Counted from the first letter of the stretch, positions 1 to 8,380 are shown. The stretch is 12,855 nt of DNA from Desulfobacteraceae bacterium (GCA_021162325.1 JAGGYV010000262.1:1-12855); one strand, 5' to 3'. The notes: generated by a model not told the origin, from the sequence alone. Numbers and translations are program-made.

Positions 1-1151
1 ACCGTATCAAAGGCATCCGCCACATAGACCCGCTTGCCGTCTCTACTTATTGCCGGTGTCGAAGCCGTACCGCCGGGCACTTTTGACACCACTTGAATTT
101 CGATCCGATAACCGTCGTCGTCCCGAACCAGATCCAGGCCATACAGTGCCGCAAAATCAGACCAACCATCCGCTTTGCCATCTTCTCCATCGGGCAGGGT
201 TGCCGCAATCCATATTCGGCCGGTATTGCTGTCAATGGAAAAGAAATTGGTCACCTTCTGTAATTCCCCGGCTGCTATATGAAGCACGCTGCTAAGCGGA
301 TCAAAATCCTTTCCCACATTTCCGACCATCTGGGCAATATCTCTATTCGCCTTTTCAGCGATTTTCTTAGGCAACGAAAAATTGGTCACCGGCGTTCTGC
401 CCCCGGGTATCATAAATGGCTCTTTTAGCAACGGTTTACCAGTCTTCCTATCTAAGACGTAGACATACCCGTCTCCCAGCGAAGCCACCAGTGAATCGGA
501 CTGGATGTGATAATTTATTCCAAAACAGTGCTTTTCCCCGGAAAGCGACTTTAAATCCAACTTTGGCAATCCTGTAGGAACATCCCATAGAACTGTTCCG
601 TCTGTTTTGACAGCCACCGCCCTGTCATAAGTGCCTACATATATGAACTCCTCATTGGTCTCGGGATCTTGAAGTGTTAGAGGCGTACCGGCACCTGCAC
701 TAAAACCTTCCAGAACCCATCGTCGCTTGCCTTTATCCGGTTCGAGGGAAATCATGATAACCTCTTCCGGTGGAAAAACCGGGCAGAAATAAATATTTCC
801 CTCCTTGTCGAACACAGGACCTTCGGGAACAAAAAAGTTTTTCTCAGCCGTCCAGTCAACAGCAATGGCCGGCGCTATCACTGTGGCTATTTCGTCGGAA
901 CCGTGTAAATCCGTATGCATTGCTCTGGCATAGGTCACTTGACGTGCACAGATACTCTTGTTGCTGGAAATTTTTCGTGGTCCCTTGGGTTTCCAGGTTG
1001 TCTTTTCCGGCAGCGGATACGTCTTGACGATGGATTCGGTTGCAAATAAGCGGATGAGTAAAATTTTCCCTTTCTTCGTTGTTCCCAGATAGCTCAACGG
1101 AATTAAAACGATGAGCAAAATCGGAACTATCCACCACTTCATTTTCTTCAT
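1..1151 (-). CDS. PQQ/BamB-like beta-propeller protein, membrane-anchored or exported; 3' end beyond the left edge
   Basis: An open frame of 383 codons with no stop runs from ATG at 1151 off the left edge. The N-terminus has a Lys-rich start and a hydrophobic stretch at residues 6-23 (WWIVPILLIVLIPLSYLG), so it is a signal anchor or uncleaved signal peptide. The remainder is beta-rich with PQQ-like propeller signatures: YVGTYDRAVAVKTDGTVLW (171-189), GDGYVYVLDRKTGKP (226-240), FFSIDSNTGRIWIA (303-316) and STPAISRDGKRVYVAD (364-379). Known family members such as BamB use this fold as a periplasmic scaffold; nothing here shows a PQQ-dehydrogenase active site. The start is 207 bp behind the RND exporter stop on the same strand, so the gene is probably the fifth member of that series. 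A second ATG lies three codons in. Propeller confidence is high; the exact role is unknown. Confidence 0.82.
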   Translation of the reverse strand, partial: MKKMKWWIVPILLIVLIPLSYLGTTKKGKILLIRLFATESIVKTYPLPEKTTWKPKGPRKISSNKSICARQVTYARAMHTDLHGSDEIATVIAPAIAVDWTAEKNFFVPEGPVFDKEGNIYFCPVFPPEEVIMISLEPDKGKRRWVLEGFSAGAGTPLTLQDPETNEEFIYVGTYDRAVAVKTDGTVLWDVPTGLPKLDLKSLSGEKHCFGINYHIQSDSLVASLGDGYVYVLDRKTGKPLLKEPFMIPGGRTPVTNFSLPKKIAEKANRDIAQMVGNVGKDFDPLSSVLHIAAGELQKVTNFFSIDSNTGRIWIAATLPDGEDGKADGWSDFAALYGLDLVRDDDGYRIEIQVVSKVPGGTASTPAISRDGKRVYVADAFDT

Positions 1152-1251
1152 GCGGAGGAGCCCTCTCCTTACTAGTGGATGAACGAAAACCCACCGGAAA
1201 TAATTTGTTGGTTTCGCCCTTTAGATTCTATTAGCAAAACAGTTGATTATC

Positions 1252-1310
1252 GTAGGCTGGGTAGAGCGTAGCGAAACCCGGCATGTCAAAGCGGGCTCTA
1301 CCCAACCTAC
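1252..1310. repeat. Inverted REP-like doublet with GTAG heads
   Basis: GTAGGCTGGGTAGAGC at 1252-1267 is mirrored by GCTCTACCCAACCTAC at 1295-1310, one mismatch in 16, with a 27-nt middle. Both ends begin with GTAG when read outside-in. The doublet lies in the 207-bp spacer between the RND gene and the PQQ-like gene. A related single copy is at 11887-11920. No T-run follows on either strand, so it is not a standard terminator. Confidence 0.8.
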
Positions 1311-1358
1311 AAAAAACCGCAGTATATTTCATCCACCCTTACATAATACCATAGGAAA

Positions 1359-3674
1359 TCAAACGCTTCGTAATTCTTCCTTTTTGAGCAGCCAGAATGC
1401 CATAGCAGGAAGAACAATCACTGCACCGATCATATTCATGAGGAACAGAAAGGTCAGCAAAATGCCCATATCCGCCTGAAACTGAAGCGGCGAAAAAATC
1501 CAGGTGCCCACGGCGATGGCCAGTGTGATCCCGGTCAGCATAACCGCGTTGCCGGTAATATTCAGCGTCTGCTCATAGGCTTCCCTGAGCGGTATGCCCT
1601 CTTGGATGAGACTGCGAAGTTGACCATAGATATAAATACTGTAATCCACACCGACCCCGACACCCAGCGCCACCACCGGCAATGTGTTCACTTTTAAACC
1701 AATATCTAAAAAGTTCATCAGCGCATACGCCAGAAGCGACACAAGCCCCAACGGCAACAAAATAATCAATACTGCCCGGATTGAACGAAAGGCGATCAGG
1801 CAAAAAAGGATGACCGCACCGAACACGCAAAAAAGTATCGGGAACTGACGGGCATCCACTTCTTCATTGGTTGCCGCCATAATGCCCACATTACCGGTTG
1901 CCAGTCTGAACGTTACCTTGTCCGACGGATTTTCAGCGATGTATCTTTTTACCGCAGACGTGATGCGGTTGATGGTTTCAGCCTTATGGTCACTTGTAAA
2001 CATTTTCACCGGCATGACACTGCAATCTTTATTCACTAAGCCGGAACTCATCCGAACCGCTGCGGTGGCTGTCATCATTCCATCGCGATCTCTGGGCATT
2101 TCCTTCCATTTAGGATTCCCTTCATGCCATCGCGAGTTCATTCTTTTGGCAATATAAGGCATCGTAACCACAGACACCACGCCTTCCACATTTTGCATGT
2201 GCCAGGCAAACTCGTCAATATCGCTCATTGCATCATAGTCAATGCATCCGAATGCCACGGTCTCAACAATCACGGAGATGGAATCGACACCGATTGAAAA
2301 TCGATCCGTGATTGCTGCCGTATCCAGATTATAACGCGAATCCGGGCGAAACTCGGGGACTCCCTGGTGAATGTCGCCGATTTTTACCCCGGCTCCTTTC
2401 CAGGCGCCGAAAATCGTCAGGCACGCCACCACTATAACAATAGCGGCTGCCGTCTTTCGCTCGGCACAGTGCGACAGAAAGCGCCAGACAGGTGCGAGAT
2501 GTTCAGCACGGCGATGAAGCTTGCGCTGATATTTCTCACTGGTCGGCGGAAAGGAAATGAGCACCGGCAGCAACATGCCGTTAACAACAATGATGACGGC
2601 CACACCAATACTGGCGGTCAGTGCGACCTCCTGGATAATTCGAACTGGTATTAAATAAATCGTAAGGAAACCAATGGTATCGGTAATCAGGGCGGTCACG
2701 CTGGGCACCAGCAGGCGGCGGAAACCGGCACGGGCCGCTTCAAGCGGGGTGGCACCGTTGTAAAGTTCAGATCCTGTGGCACCAACCATCTGAACGGAAT
2801 GGCTCACGGCAATGGCAAAAATAAGAAACGGCACCAGGATACCCATGGGGTCAATACCAAACCCCAGGATTGGCAAAAGACCTAACTGCCAGATCACAGC
2901 CGTTGTCGCCGAGCATAATACGGCGGCCGTCCGCCAGAACGACATACTATATAAATAAACCATCAGGCCGGTAATCAAAAATGCGATTCCGAAAAAAATG
3001 ACCACGCGCTTGGCACCTTGTGCCATGTCACCGATGACTTTGGCAAACCCGATGATATGAACGTCAATGTTCTCAGTCTGAAATTTTGTTCTGACCTTTT
3101 CTTCCAGATCCTTAGAGACCTTCAGATAGTTGAGCTTCTTGCCGGTGTTTGGGTCCATGTCAAGCAGACCGGCGCTGATAATCGCTCCGGAAAAATCATT
3201 CGCCACCAGGCGGCCCACAATACCGGATTTGAGTACGTTCTTCCGCACCTGCGCAAGCCCTTCCGGAGTGGGCTGAAAATCAGCGGGAATCACGTTACCC
3301 GCATCGACCCCATCCTCGGTGACCTCGACATAACGAACATTGGCTGTAAAAAGAGATTTTACCTTACTCCTTTCCACGCCCGGCAGAAAGAATACCTCGT
3401 CAGTGGCGCCTTTTAAGGCGGAAAAGAACTCCGGCGTAAAGATATCACCGTCTTTTGCCACCAGGGCAATGATGATCCGGTTCCCGCCGCCAAAGGTCCC
3501 CTTATGGTCGAGATACGTTTTCATGTATTCGTGTTCCAGAGGGAGGAGCTTTGCAAAGCCGGCGTCAATATAGAGCTTTGATGATGAAAACCCCAAAAAT
3601 ATAGTAATGGCTGCAAAAAGAACCAGAATCAGGCTGCGGCGCCAGAAGATAATTTTTTCTAAAAATGAAATCAT
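1359..3674 (-). CDS. RND-superfamily exporter, MMPL/COG1033 type (771 aa)
   Basis: This is an inner-membrane pump of the RND superfamily with the duplicated 6+6 helix plan. In the 771-aa numbering TM1 is at about 14-30, followed by a large extracytoplasmic domain to about 222. TM2-6 span about 224-375 and TM7 is at about 411-425. A second extracytoplasmic domain follows, and TM8-12 span about 613-763. TM10 carries GVGVGVDYSIYIYG with Asp677, the usual proton-relay position. The matching TM4 segment reads FAIAVSHSVQ and has no Asp. Family members move lipids and other hydrophobic molecules. I chose ATG at 3674, preceded by GGGAGA, giving the N-terminus MISFLEKIIFWRRSLILVLF; an upstream GTG at 3725 would add 17 polar residues that fall in the repeat-derived region. 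The gene sits behind the Ycf48-like gene with a 216-bp spacer full of a MITE-like repeat. Substrate is unknown. Confidence 0.92.
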   Translation of the reverse strand: MISFLEKIIFWRRSLILVLFAAITIFLGFSSSKLYIDAGFAKLLPLEHEYMKTYLDHKGTFGGGNRIIIALVAKDGDIFTPEFFSALKGATDEVFFLPGVERSKVKSLFTANVRYVEVTEDGVDAGNVIPADFQPTPEGLAQVRKNVLKSGIVGRLVANDFSGAIISAGLLDMDPNTGKKLNYLKVSKDLEEKVRTKFQTENIDVHIIGFAKVIGDMAQGAKRVVIFFGIAFLITGLMVYLYSMSFWRTAAVLCSATTAVIWQLGLLPILGFGIDPMGILVPFLIFAIAVSHSVQMVGATGSELYNGATPLEAARAGFRRLLVPSVTALITDTIGFLTIYLIPVRIIQEVALTASIGVAVIIVVNGMLLPVLISFPPTSEKYQRKLHRRAEHLAPVWRFLSHCAERKTAAAIVIVVACLTIFGAWKGAGVKIGDIHQGVPEFRPDSRYNLDTAAITDRFSIGVDSISVIVETVAFGCIDYDAMSDIDEFAWHMQNVEGVVSVVTMPYIAKRMNSRWHEGNPKWKEMPRDRDGMMTATAAVRMSSGLVNKDCSVMPVKMFTSDHKAETINRITSAVKRYIAENPSDKVTFRLATGNVGIMAATNEEVDARQFPILFCVFGAVILFCLIAFRSIRAVLIILLPLGLVSLLAYALMNFLDIGLKVNTLPVVALGVGVGVDYSIYIYGQLRSLIQEGIPLREAYEQTLNITGNAVMLTGITLAIAVGTWIFSPLQFQADMGILLTFLFLMNMIGAVIVLPAMAFWLLKKEELRSV

Positions 3675-3720
3675 GAGATGAATTCTCCCATTTCCTGTTC
3701 CTGAAATAAACGTTGACGTT

Positions 3721-3884
3721 AACACTCACGTAAAAAATAAGATTACGACGGCAAAGAAAAAAGCTTCACCAAATCTTATAATTGGCAAGGCGCGCAATTT
3801 CTGAGTGATGATTCGTACTAAGCGTACCATGAAGAAGCGAAGAATGCAGCGCAACAAAGAATTTGGACTTTTTACAAAGCCGTC
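3721..3884 (-). repeat. MITE-like element, copy 1 (about 164 bp), directly downstream of the Ycf48-like gene
   Basis: Read on the minus strand it opens with GACGGCTTTGTAAAAAGTCC (3884-3865), six bases past the Ycf48-like stop. It continues through a GCGCTGC block and GCCTTGCCAATTATAAG and ends near CGTAAAAAAT (+ strand, 3729-3738). It aligns along its length with copy 2 at 8738-8875 but has about 24 extra bases at 3738-3761. A small conserved stem (CCAA/TTGG, 3769-3785) is followed on the minus strand by a T-rich run, so it may act as a terminator or attenuator. Neighbouring RND leader sequence abuts it. Confidence 0.75.
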
Positions 3885-3890
3885 GAGGTT

Positions 3891-5012
3891 TTAATGGTTG
3901 ACGGTAAGTCCATCAATCTCCAGCTTCTTCACCCCGAATTGGCCGACCAGAAGCACGGTCTTGCCATCAGGTGTAACGGCCGTAATAATATCTTTTCGAC
4001 TGGGATGCATATAATATGTAAAAGTATTTCCGCCATCCTGGCTGACCAGCACCGTGCCTGCCAGACCGGTGATGATAATCCTGCCGTCTGCAAGGCGGAC
4101 ACCGCCCATGAGGGTGGAACCGGTTCCGGTATTAATCTCCTGCCAGGTATCGCCGCCGTCGTCAGTTCGGTACATATGACCGCGCAATCCCAAAAAAAGC
4201 AACGAATCGCCGTCAAGCGGAAGGATACCCCAAAAAGACCCATTATATGGTGAAGCCAGCGAAACCCAGGATTGCCCGCCGTCATCCGAACGATAGATCG
4301 TGCCCATTTCAGCCGCAATATAAATCCGGCCTGTGGCACTTTGGGCGATCTGGTTTAAACAGACTTCATCAATAATCGCTTCTTCTGTGTCTTCAAAACC
4401 TGCAGCTTCTTCTTCATCAAAGCCAAACGCACCCATCAATGCGGATTCCTCATCAGAAATCCCTTTCTCTTCAGCAAAGGACTGAGTAACATTCAGTGTC
4501 TCGGACCGCCAGGTATCACCGCCATCTTCAGTCATAAGTAACAAATTATAGGCGCCAATGGCAAAGCCGATATTCGCATCTTTAAACCATATATCCAGCA
4601 AGGGGCGTTCATCGTCTGTTTTGGCATGAACAATCTGCCAGGTTTTTCCGCCATCTTTTGTACGTAAAATCTCCTGGTAATAACTGACGGCGAATCCTGT
4701 GTTCCTGTCTTGAAAATAAACGCCTGTAAGTGTCGTGCGGGTGGGAACGTCGGCTTGTTCCCATATAGTGCCGCCATCACCGGATATCAGAACATGCCCC
4801 CGCTCTCCCACGACGACCACATCACCATTGACAGTGACACCATCAAGGAGCAAAGACCGAATTGCCAGAGGTGCTTTCACCGAATAGTCCGGCTGGGCAA
4901 AAACGGATACCGGCATCATTACGGCAAACAACAATGCAATAAGAATCAGCATCTGTAACCGTAAATATTTCACATTACAGCCACCCGTCTGTTTTAGTCT
5001 ATTAAACGCCAT
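3891..5012 (-). CDS. Ycf48/BNR-type exported beta-propeller protein (373 aa)
   Basis: Six Asp-box (BNR) motifs show a sialidase/Ycf48-type propeller: SGDGGTIW (77-84), TKDGGKTW (118-125), TEDGGDTW (161-168), SDDGGQSW (242-249), TDDGGDTW (283-290) and SQDGGNTF (324-331). A signal peptide (LRLQMLILIALLFAVMMP, then VSVFA-Q near residue 39) sends it across the inner membrane. Between the third and fourth boxes is a roughly 45-residue acidic insert (about 171-216) rich in Glu and Asp. Ycf48 itself assists photosystem II assembly, but nothing photosynthetic is here. In non-phototrophs this type recurs beside RND, DUF1302 and DUF1329 genes, so a periplasmic scaffold role is inferred. The ATG at 5012 has AAGGAG six bases upstream; an in-frame GTG at codon 14 would give a more compact signal peptide. 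Confidence 0.88.
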   Translation of the reverse strand: MAFNRLKQTGGCNVKYLRLQMLILIALLFAVMMPVSVFAQPDYSVKAPLAIRSLLLDGVTVNGDVVVVGERGHVLISGDGGTIWEQADVPTRTTLTGVYFQDRNTGFAVSYYQEILRTKDGGKTWQIVHAKTDDERPLLDIWFKDANIGFAIGAYNLLLMTEDGGDTWRSETLNVTQSFAEEKGISDEESALMGAFGFDEEEAAGFEDTEEAIIDEVCLNQIAQSATGRIYIAAEMGTIYRSDDGGQSWVSLASPYNGSFWGILPLDGDSLLFLGLRGHMYRTDDGGDTWQEINTGTGSTLMGGVRLADGRIIITGLAGTVLVSQDGGNTFTYYMHPSRKDIITAVTPDGKTVLLVGQFGVKKLEIDGLTVNH

Positions 5013-5054
5013 GATATGCTCCTTAATAATTTTCCCAAATACCGGGAGTTTCCC

Positions 5055-5125
5055 GGGAGGGCATAAAGCCCTCCCCTACATAGGATTTAAGGCATTTTCC
5101 GTAGGGGCGGGGTTTATCCCCGCCC
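5055..5125. repeat. REP-like inverted doublet, GTAG-headed GC hairpins
   Basis: The right copy (5101-5125) is GTAG, stem GGGCGGGG/CCCCGCCC, loop TTTAT. The left copy (5055-5079) is inverted and, read on its own strand, is GTAG, stem GGGAGGGC/GCCCTCCC, loop TTTAT. The two stems differ at paired positions while staying fully paired. The right copy is identical to 12198-12222. The GTAG-plus-palindrome layout matches REP elements moved by RAYT-type transposases; no such transposase is in the window. Confidence 0.85.
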
Positions 5126-5165
5126 GTTAAATGTTTAATTGAATCCGTTATCGTATTTGGTCTCG

Positions 5166-5227
5166 TTCCCACGGTCCCCCGTGGGAATGCGGATCGATAT
5201 GGGTTCCCACGGAGGACCGTGGGAACC
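5166..5227. repeat. Pair of CCCACGG-type palindromes
   Basis: TTCCCACGG-TCCC-CCGTGGGAA (5166-5187) is a perfect 9-bp stem with a tetraloop. GGTTCCCACGG (5202-5212) pairs perfectly with CCGTGGGAACC (5217-5227), an 11-bp stem with loop AGGA. The two share the same core and are 14 bases apart. In the transcript they would lie just past the DUF1329 stop and could protect or end the upstream mRNA, although no T-run follows. Confidence 0.8.
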
Positions 5228-5303
5228 AGAAAAACTTTAGTCACTTTAGATCACTTTAGTCACTTCATACTTTTTAAACTTTGAAAAAGCCGTAAAGATT
5301 GAT

Positions 5304-6665
5304 TTACCTTATCCCTTTTCGCCTTAACGCTGCCGGAGTGAAGAGTCTGGGAGACATTGGTTCATTGAAAATATATTCTTTTTCTTCATTGTGGATAGAC
5401 ATCACGTTATAACGTCCGGACTGAAAATCGTAGGTCAGCTCGCACGTGGGCATAATTGTCGGCACATCGTAATAATTGATCACAGGGGCTTCCTGTAATT
5501 TCCAGAGCTGATCCCTGTTATCATAACAATCCACGGCTAAAATCTGCCAGGAATCATCATCAATATAGAATGTTCGCCGTTTGTAAACATGTCGGATTCC
5601 TTGTTTTAAGACTGCATCAACCACCCATACCCTGTGCAGTTCGTAACGCGCCAGCTCCGGGTTGATATGACGTTTCTGCAAAATATCCTTGTATTTAAGA
5701 TCACCGCTATGCAGCTTGTAGGAATTGTAAGGAACAAGCATTTCTTTCTTGCCCACCAGATTCCACTCATAGCGCTCGGGACTGCCATTGTATATATCAA
5801 TCTGGTCGGTCACGATGATCCCGTCCGACCCCCTGTTTGGATTGTCAAAGCCGATCTCGGGTGCCCGAAGGACACGACGCTGGCCCGGTTTATACGACCA
5901 TGCTTTGCGTGCTTCTTTTGCCTGGTCCAGGGTCTCGTGAATAACTGTGGCATTGCCGGCATTACGGGGCGGGCCCAGCGTATCTACCCACCGGACAAAA
6001 ATAAGATTGTTAAGTTTCTCCTCGGTGGCACCTTTACGGTGATAAAGATACAGCATCTTGTCGGTAACCAATCCCTTTTCATATGATCCGCCTCGGGTCA
6101 CCGGAAATTTTGCGTATGTACGCTCCAGGCTGTCGCCCTTATATTTGAGCAGACTGTTCCAGATAACCTCCAGCCCGTTTTTGGGAATCGGAAACGGAAT
6201 ACCAATAACCGATCCTTTTACCCCATTGCCGCCTTCCACCAGCTCGGCAGTTGAAGCATTTTTTATAGTGGCATCGTAAATACGCTGGGGCACAGACGCA
6301 CTGCGGTGGGTTGGATAGACATTCATATGGTAATCAGGCATTGCCTTCAGCAAAACCTTGTGTCCCTCTGTGAGTTTATCGTCATATTGGCCCATATTGG
6401 CGGCATCGATGCTGTATAGCACCTTATCGTCGCTAAACGGGTCCGGATAGTGCATCCCCGTCTTATAACCGGCGGGCGGTGTGGTGATGCCGCCTTCCCA
6501 AGCCGGAATAGTACCGTCAGCATTGCCTGCTTTTTCAGCACCGAGGGGAGTGAGGTCCTTGCCCAGACGGGCAATTTCTTCCGGACTTAATTTGGCCCAG
6601 GTATTTGGAACAGCAAGACCAATCGCAAAAAAACAAACAATTGTAATTAATATTATTTTTCGCAT
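5304..6665 (-). CDS. DUF1329 exported protein, probable periplasmic partner of DUF1302/RND (453 aa)
   Basis: The family is recognised from the hallmark near the mature N-terminus, LGKDLTPLGAEKAGNADGTI (35-54) followed by PAWEGG, from RYELHRVWVVDA (340-351) and RHVYKRRTFYIDDDSW (358-373), and from the typical ending FTPAALRRKGIR. Length matches the usual 450-475 residues. A clear signal peptide (IILITIVCFFAIGLAVPNTWA, cut near residue 24) makes it periplasmic or outer-membrane associated. The function of the family is not settled; I recall a relation to LolA/LolB-like lipid carriers but cannot verify it here. The gene begins 23 bp after the DUF1302 stop with AGGAGA upstream of its ATG, so the two are co-translated neighbours. 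Family assignment is firm; a hydrophobic-carrier role is an inference from context. Confidence 0.93.
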   Translation of the reverse strand: MRKIILITIVCFFAIGLAVPNTWAKLSPEEIARLGKDLTPLGAEKAGNADGTIPAWEGGITTPPAGYKTGMHYPDPFSDDKVLYSIDAANMGQYDDKLTEGHKVLLKAMPDYHMNVYPTHRSASVPQRIYDATIKNASTAELVEGGNGVKGSVIGIPFPIPKNGLEVIWNSLLKYKGDSLERTYAKFPVTRGGSYEKGLVTDKMLYLYHRKGATEEKLNNLIFVRWVDTLGPPRNAGNATVIHETLDQAKEARKAWSYKPGQRRVLRAPEIGFDNPNRGSDGIIVTDQIDIYNGSPERYEWNLVGKKEMLVPYNSYKLHSGDLKYKDILQKRHINPELARYELHRVWVVDAVLKQGIRHVYKRRTFYIDDDSWQILAVDCYDNRDQLWKLQEAPVINYYDVPTIMPTCELTYDFQSGRYNVMSIHNEEKEYIFNEPMSPRLFTPAALRRKGIR

Positions 6666-6688
6666 AATATTTTTCTCCTATAATTATT

Positions 6689-8380
6689 TTAGAAAGAATA
6701 CTTAAGACTGCAACCGATAAAATCGCGGTCGTTTTTCTTATTGTCTTTGCCTGCACCAAAGAAAGTGGCGTAGCTCACGTCAACACTCCAGCTTTGATAT
6801 GTGCTCTTTAACCCAAGCGTTACTGCCTTACGATGCTCAAGAAAGGTACGGCCCGGGCCGGGAGAAGTTCCTTGTACATCATGATTCCATCCGATCCGGG
6901 GAAATAAATTAACCGCGCCGATGGCGCTGAGATAGTTAAAAATAAGCCTGGATCTGTAACCCCAGGAACCGTTGTGATATACGATGCCGCCCGGTGATTC
7001 AAGAAGCGCATCATTCGGAAGATCATGTACATGGGTATACCCGACTTCTGTTATAAACGCGCCGCCGTCTGCACCGATAATGGGACTAAAAATTTTCGTG
7101 AAAGTGACCTGAGCCTGGCTCACGTCGAAAAGCCGGTAACCCTCAATATCCGTATTATACTGTTGAAAATAATTGCCGGCAAGATTACCTTTCGCCTGTT
7201 CTTCATTCATTGCACCAACCGCTGCGGCAATCAACTGCTTATCGTCAATCTGGTACGGCACATCCAGCCGGTGAGAAACTTCTCCCCGCATTGCCCACCC
7301 CAAGGCCTCGGTACTGAAGCTCACGCCAAAAAGCTGGATATCTTCCGGGTACTCAGTGTAATACTTTGCGGTTTTAAGATACTTGTTAAGTTTAGCGGGC
7401 TTTGTACCGGTGGTTGCACTCAAAACCGGTAAGCGACTATGGTAGTTAAGATAATAAAATCCAAATTCCGTGTCATTTAATGCAGGCACAAACGTTTTAA
7501 CAGAAAGACCCCACTGACCCTGGTCGTCTGCTTCGCGCGTTTTTGACCTGGGAATTGCCATAAAGGTATCATCCACTGAGGCATCTCCCATGTCTTCAAA
7601 TGTATCAAGCACTGCCTTGAACCCGTCAGGCGTGGCGTAATCCTGGGAGGAGAAGTAAGTACCGCTCGCATCCGCTTCCGTTTCCCCCCAATCATAAAGA
7701 TAGAGAGCCTCAATACTTGTATCTAAGGTGGGAGAGACAGACAAATAAACCATGCCTTCGGGAATCAGCGCTTCCCTGATTTCAGCACCGGGTACACGAA
7801 TCGCACCGGCATCAATCGGGTTAATCGCGTTGATGCTGTTTCCAATAAAAGTTGATTCTCCCCAGTTGACCACCTGATCGCCGACCTTTAACATAACAGG
7901 CACTTCACCAAAATCATGAGCCCCCCACACGTAAGCGTCCAGGAGTTCAATATCCGTTCCGGCCTGTTCTTCGCCTTTATTGCCCAGTTGTACGTATTTC
8001 CGATCGTGCTCCATTATTTCATAATCATAAAAGGCTGTTCCACGGGTAAACAATCCGAAATTATCGGTTCGAATTTCAAGATCACTGGTAATTTTAAACG
8101 CATTACTGATCATGCCCTGATCAAAATTAAGATTTCCATTATCGCCATTGGCGCCATCTTTATTCCCGCCATTTGCCTTTTGGATCAAGTCTGGATCACG
8201 GTCTTCGACACGCCATTTCGCCCCCCAGGAAATTGTTGTGTCCAGGTTGACTTTAAACGCATCGCCATTGTGTAGTTGAAGCGCTTTAACCGGCGACCCG
8301 TTTCCGAGTAAAAAGATTGAAACCAGAGCTAATATAATAGTTGGTTTCCAGACATTTTTTCTTGATGAAAAAAAGTTCAT
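6689..8380 (-). CDS. DUF1302 outer-membrane beta-barrel protein (563 aa)
   Basis: The signal peptide (hydrophobic 13-27, cut near VKA-LQ at residue 33) is followed by the family opening VNLDTTISWGAKWRVEDRDP. Hallmarks follow: DNFGLFTRGTAFYDYEI (106-122), GDQVVNWGESTFIGNSIN (167-184), RVPGAEIREALIPEG (195-209) and GTYFSSQDY (240-248). The protein ends in alternating beta strands and a terminal Phe (DRDFIGCSLKYSF), the C-terminal signature of outer-membrane barrels recognised by the Bam machinery. It is therefore inferred to be the outer-membrane pore or receptor of the cluster. ATG at 8380 has a GGGGG ribosome site nine bases upstream. It is first in the series behind the promoter at 8624-8653. 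Family is certain; substrate is unknown. Confidence 0.93.
   Translation of the reverse strand: MNFFSSRKNVWKPTIILALVSIFLLGNGSPVKALQLHNGDAFKVNLDTTISWGAKWRVEDRDPDLIQKANGGNKDGANGDNGNLNFDQGMISNAFKITSDLEIRTDNFGLFTRGTAFYDYEIMEHDRKYVQLGNKGEEQAGTDIELLDAYVWGAHDFGEVPVMLKVGDQVVNWGESTFIGNSINAINPIDAGAIRVPGAEIREALIPEGMVYLSVSPTLDTSIEALYLYDWGETEADASGTYFSSQDYATPDGFKAVLDTFEDMGDASVDDTFMAIPRSKTREADDQGQWGLSVKTFVPALNDTEFGFYYLNYHSRLPVLSATTGTKPAKLNKYLKTAKYYTEYPEDIQLFGVSFSTEALGWAMRGEVSHRLDVPYQIDDKQLIAAAVGAMNEEQAKGNLAGNYFQQYNTDIEGYRLFDVSQAQVTFTKIFSPIIGADGGAFITEVGYTHVHDLPNDALLESPGGIVYHNGSWGYRSRLIFNYLSAIGAVNLFPRIGWNHDVQGTSPGPGRTFLEHRKAVTLGLKSTYQSWSVDVSYATFFGAGKDNKKNDRDFIGCSLKYSF

Larger units (their letters stand above)
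5013..5303. other. Hairpin-filled spacer between DUF1329 and Ycf48-like genes
   Basis: No gene is credible in these 291 bases. They hold four strong hairpins (listed separately), a small palindrome CCGGGA-GTT-TCCCGG (5042-5056), and three spaced copies of ACTTTAG (5234-5240, 5243-5249, 5253-5259). A 73-codon open frame at 5023-5244 simply reads through the repeats. The AAGGAG ribosome site for the Ycf48-like gene is at 5019-5024. Confidence 0.75.

Noticed and set aside
856..1194. Minus-strand open frame of 112 codons at the left part
   Set aside because: It is a shifted-frame shadow of the PQQ-like gene, which reads through without a stop to the window edge.
1243..1479. Plus-strand open frame of 78 codons at the RND 3' end
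   Set aside because: Its first part is the REP-like doublet and the rest is antisense to the RND gene.
3018..3416. Plus-strand open frame of 132 codons
   Set aside because: It lies entirely antisense to the RND gene, whose frame is clearly the coding one by domain content.
3675..3725. GTG start at 3725 extending the RND protein by 17 residues
   Set aside because: The extension is polar, derives from sequence next to the repeat and has no ribosome site; ATG at 3674 gives a normal RND N-terminus.
3929..4339. Minus-strand open frame of 136 codons
   Set aside because: It overlaps the Ycf48-like gene in another frame; the Asp-box frame is the real one.
3891..5012. Photosystem II assembly function for the Ycf48-like protein
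   Set aside because: There is no photosynthetic context, and the propeller is part of an RND/DUF1302/DUF1329 neighbourhood.
5023..5244. 73-codon open frame in the DUF1329-Ycf48 spacer
   Set aside because: It translates directly through the hairpin repeats, has no ribosome site and no protein-like composition.
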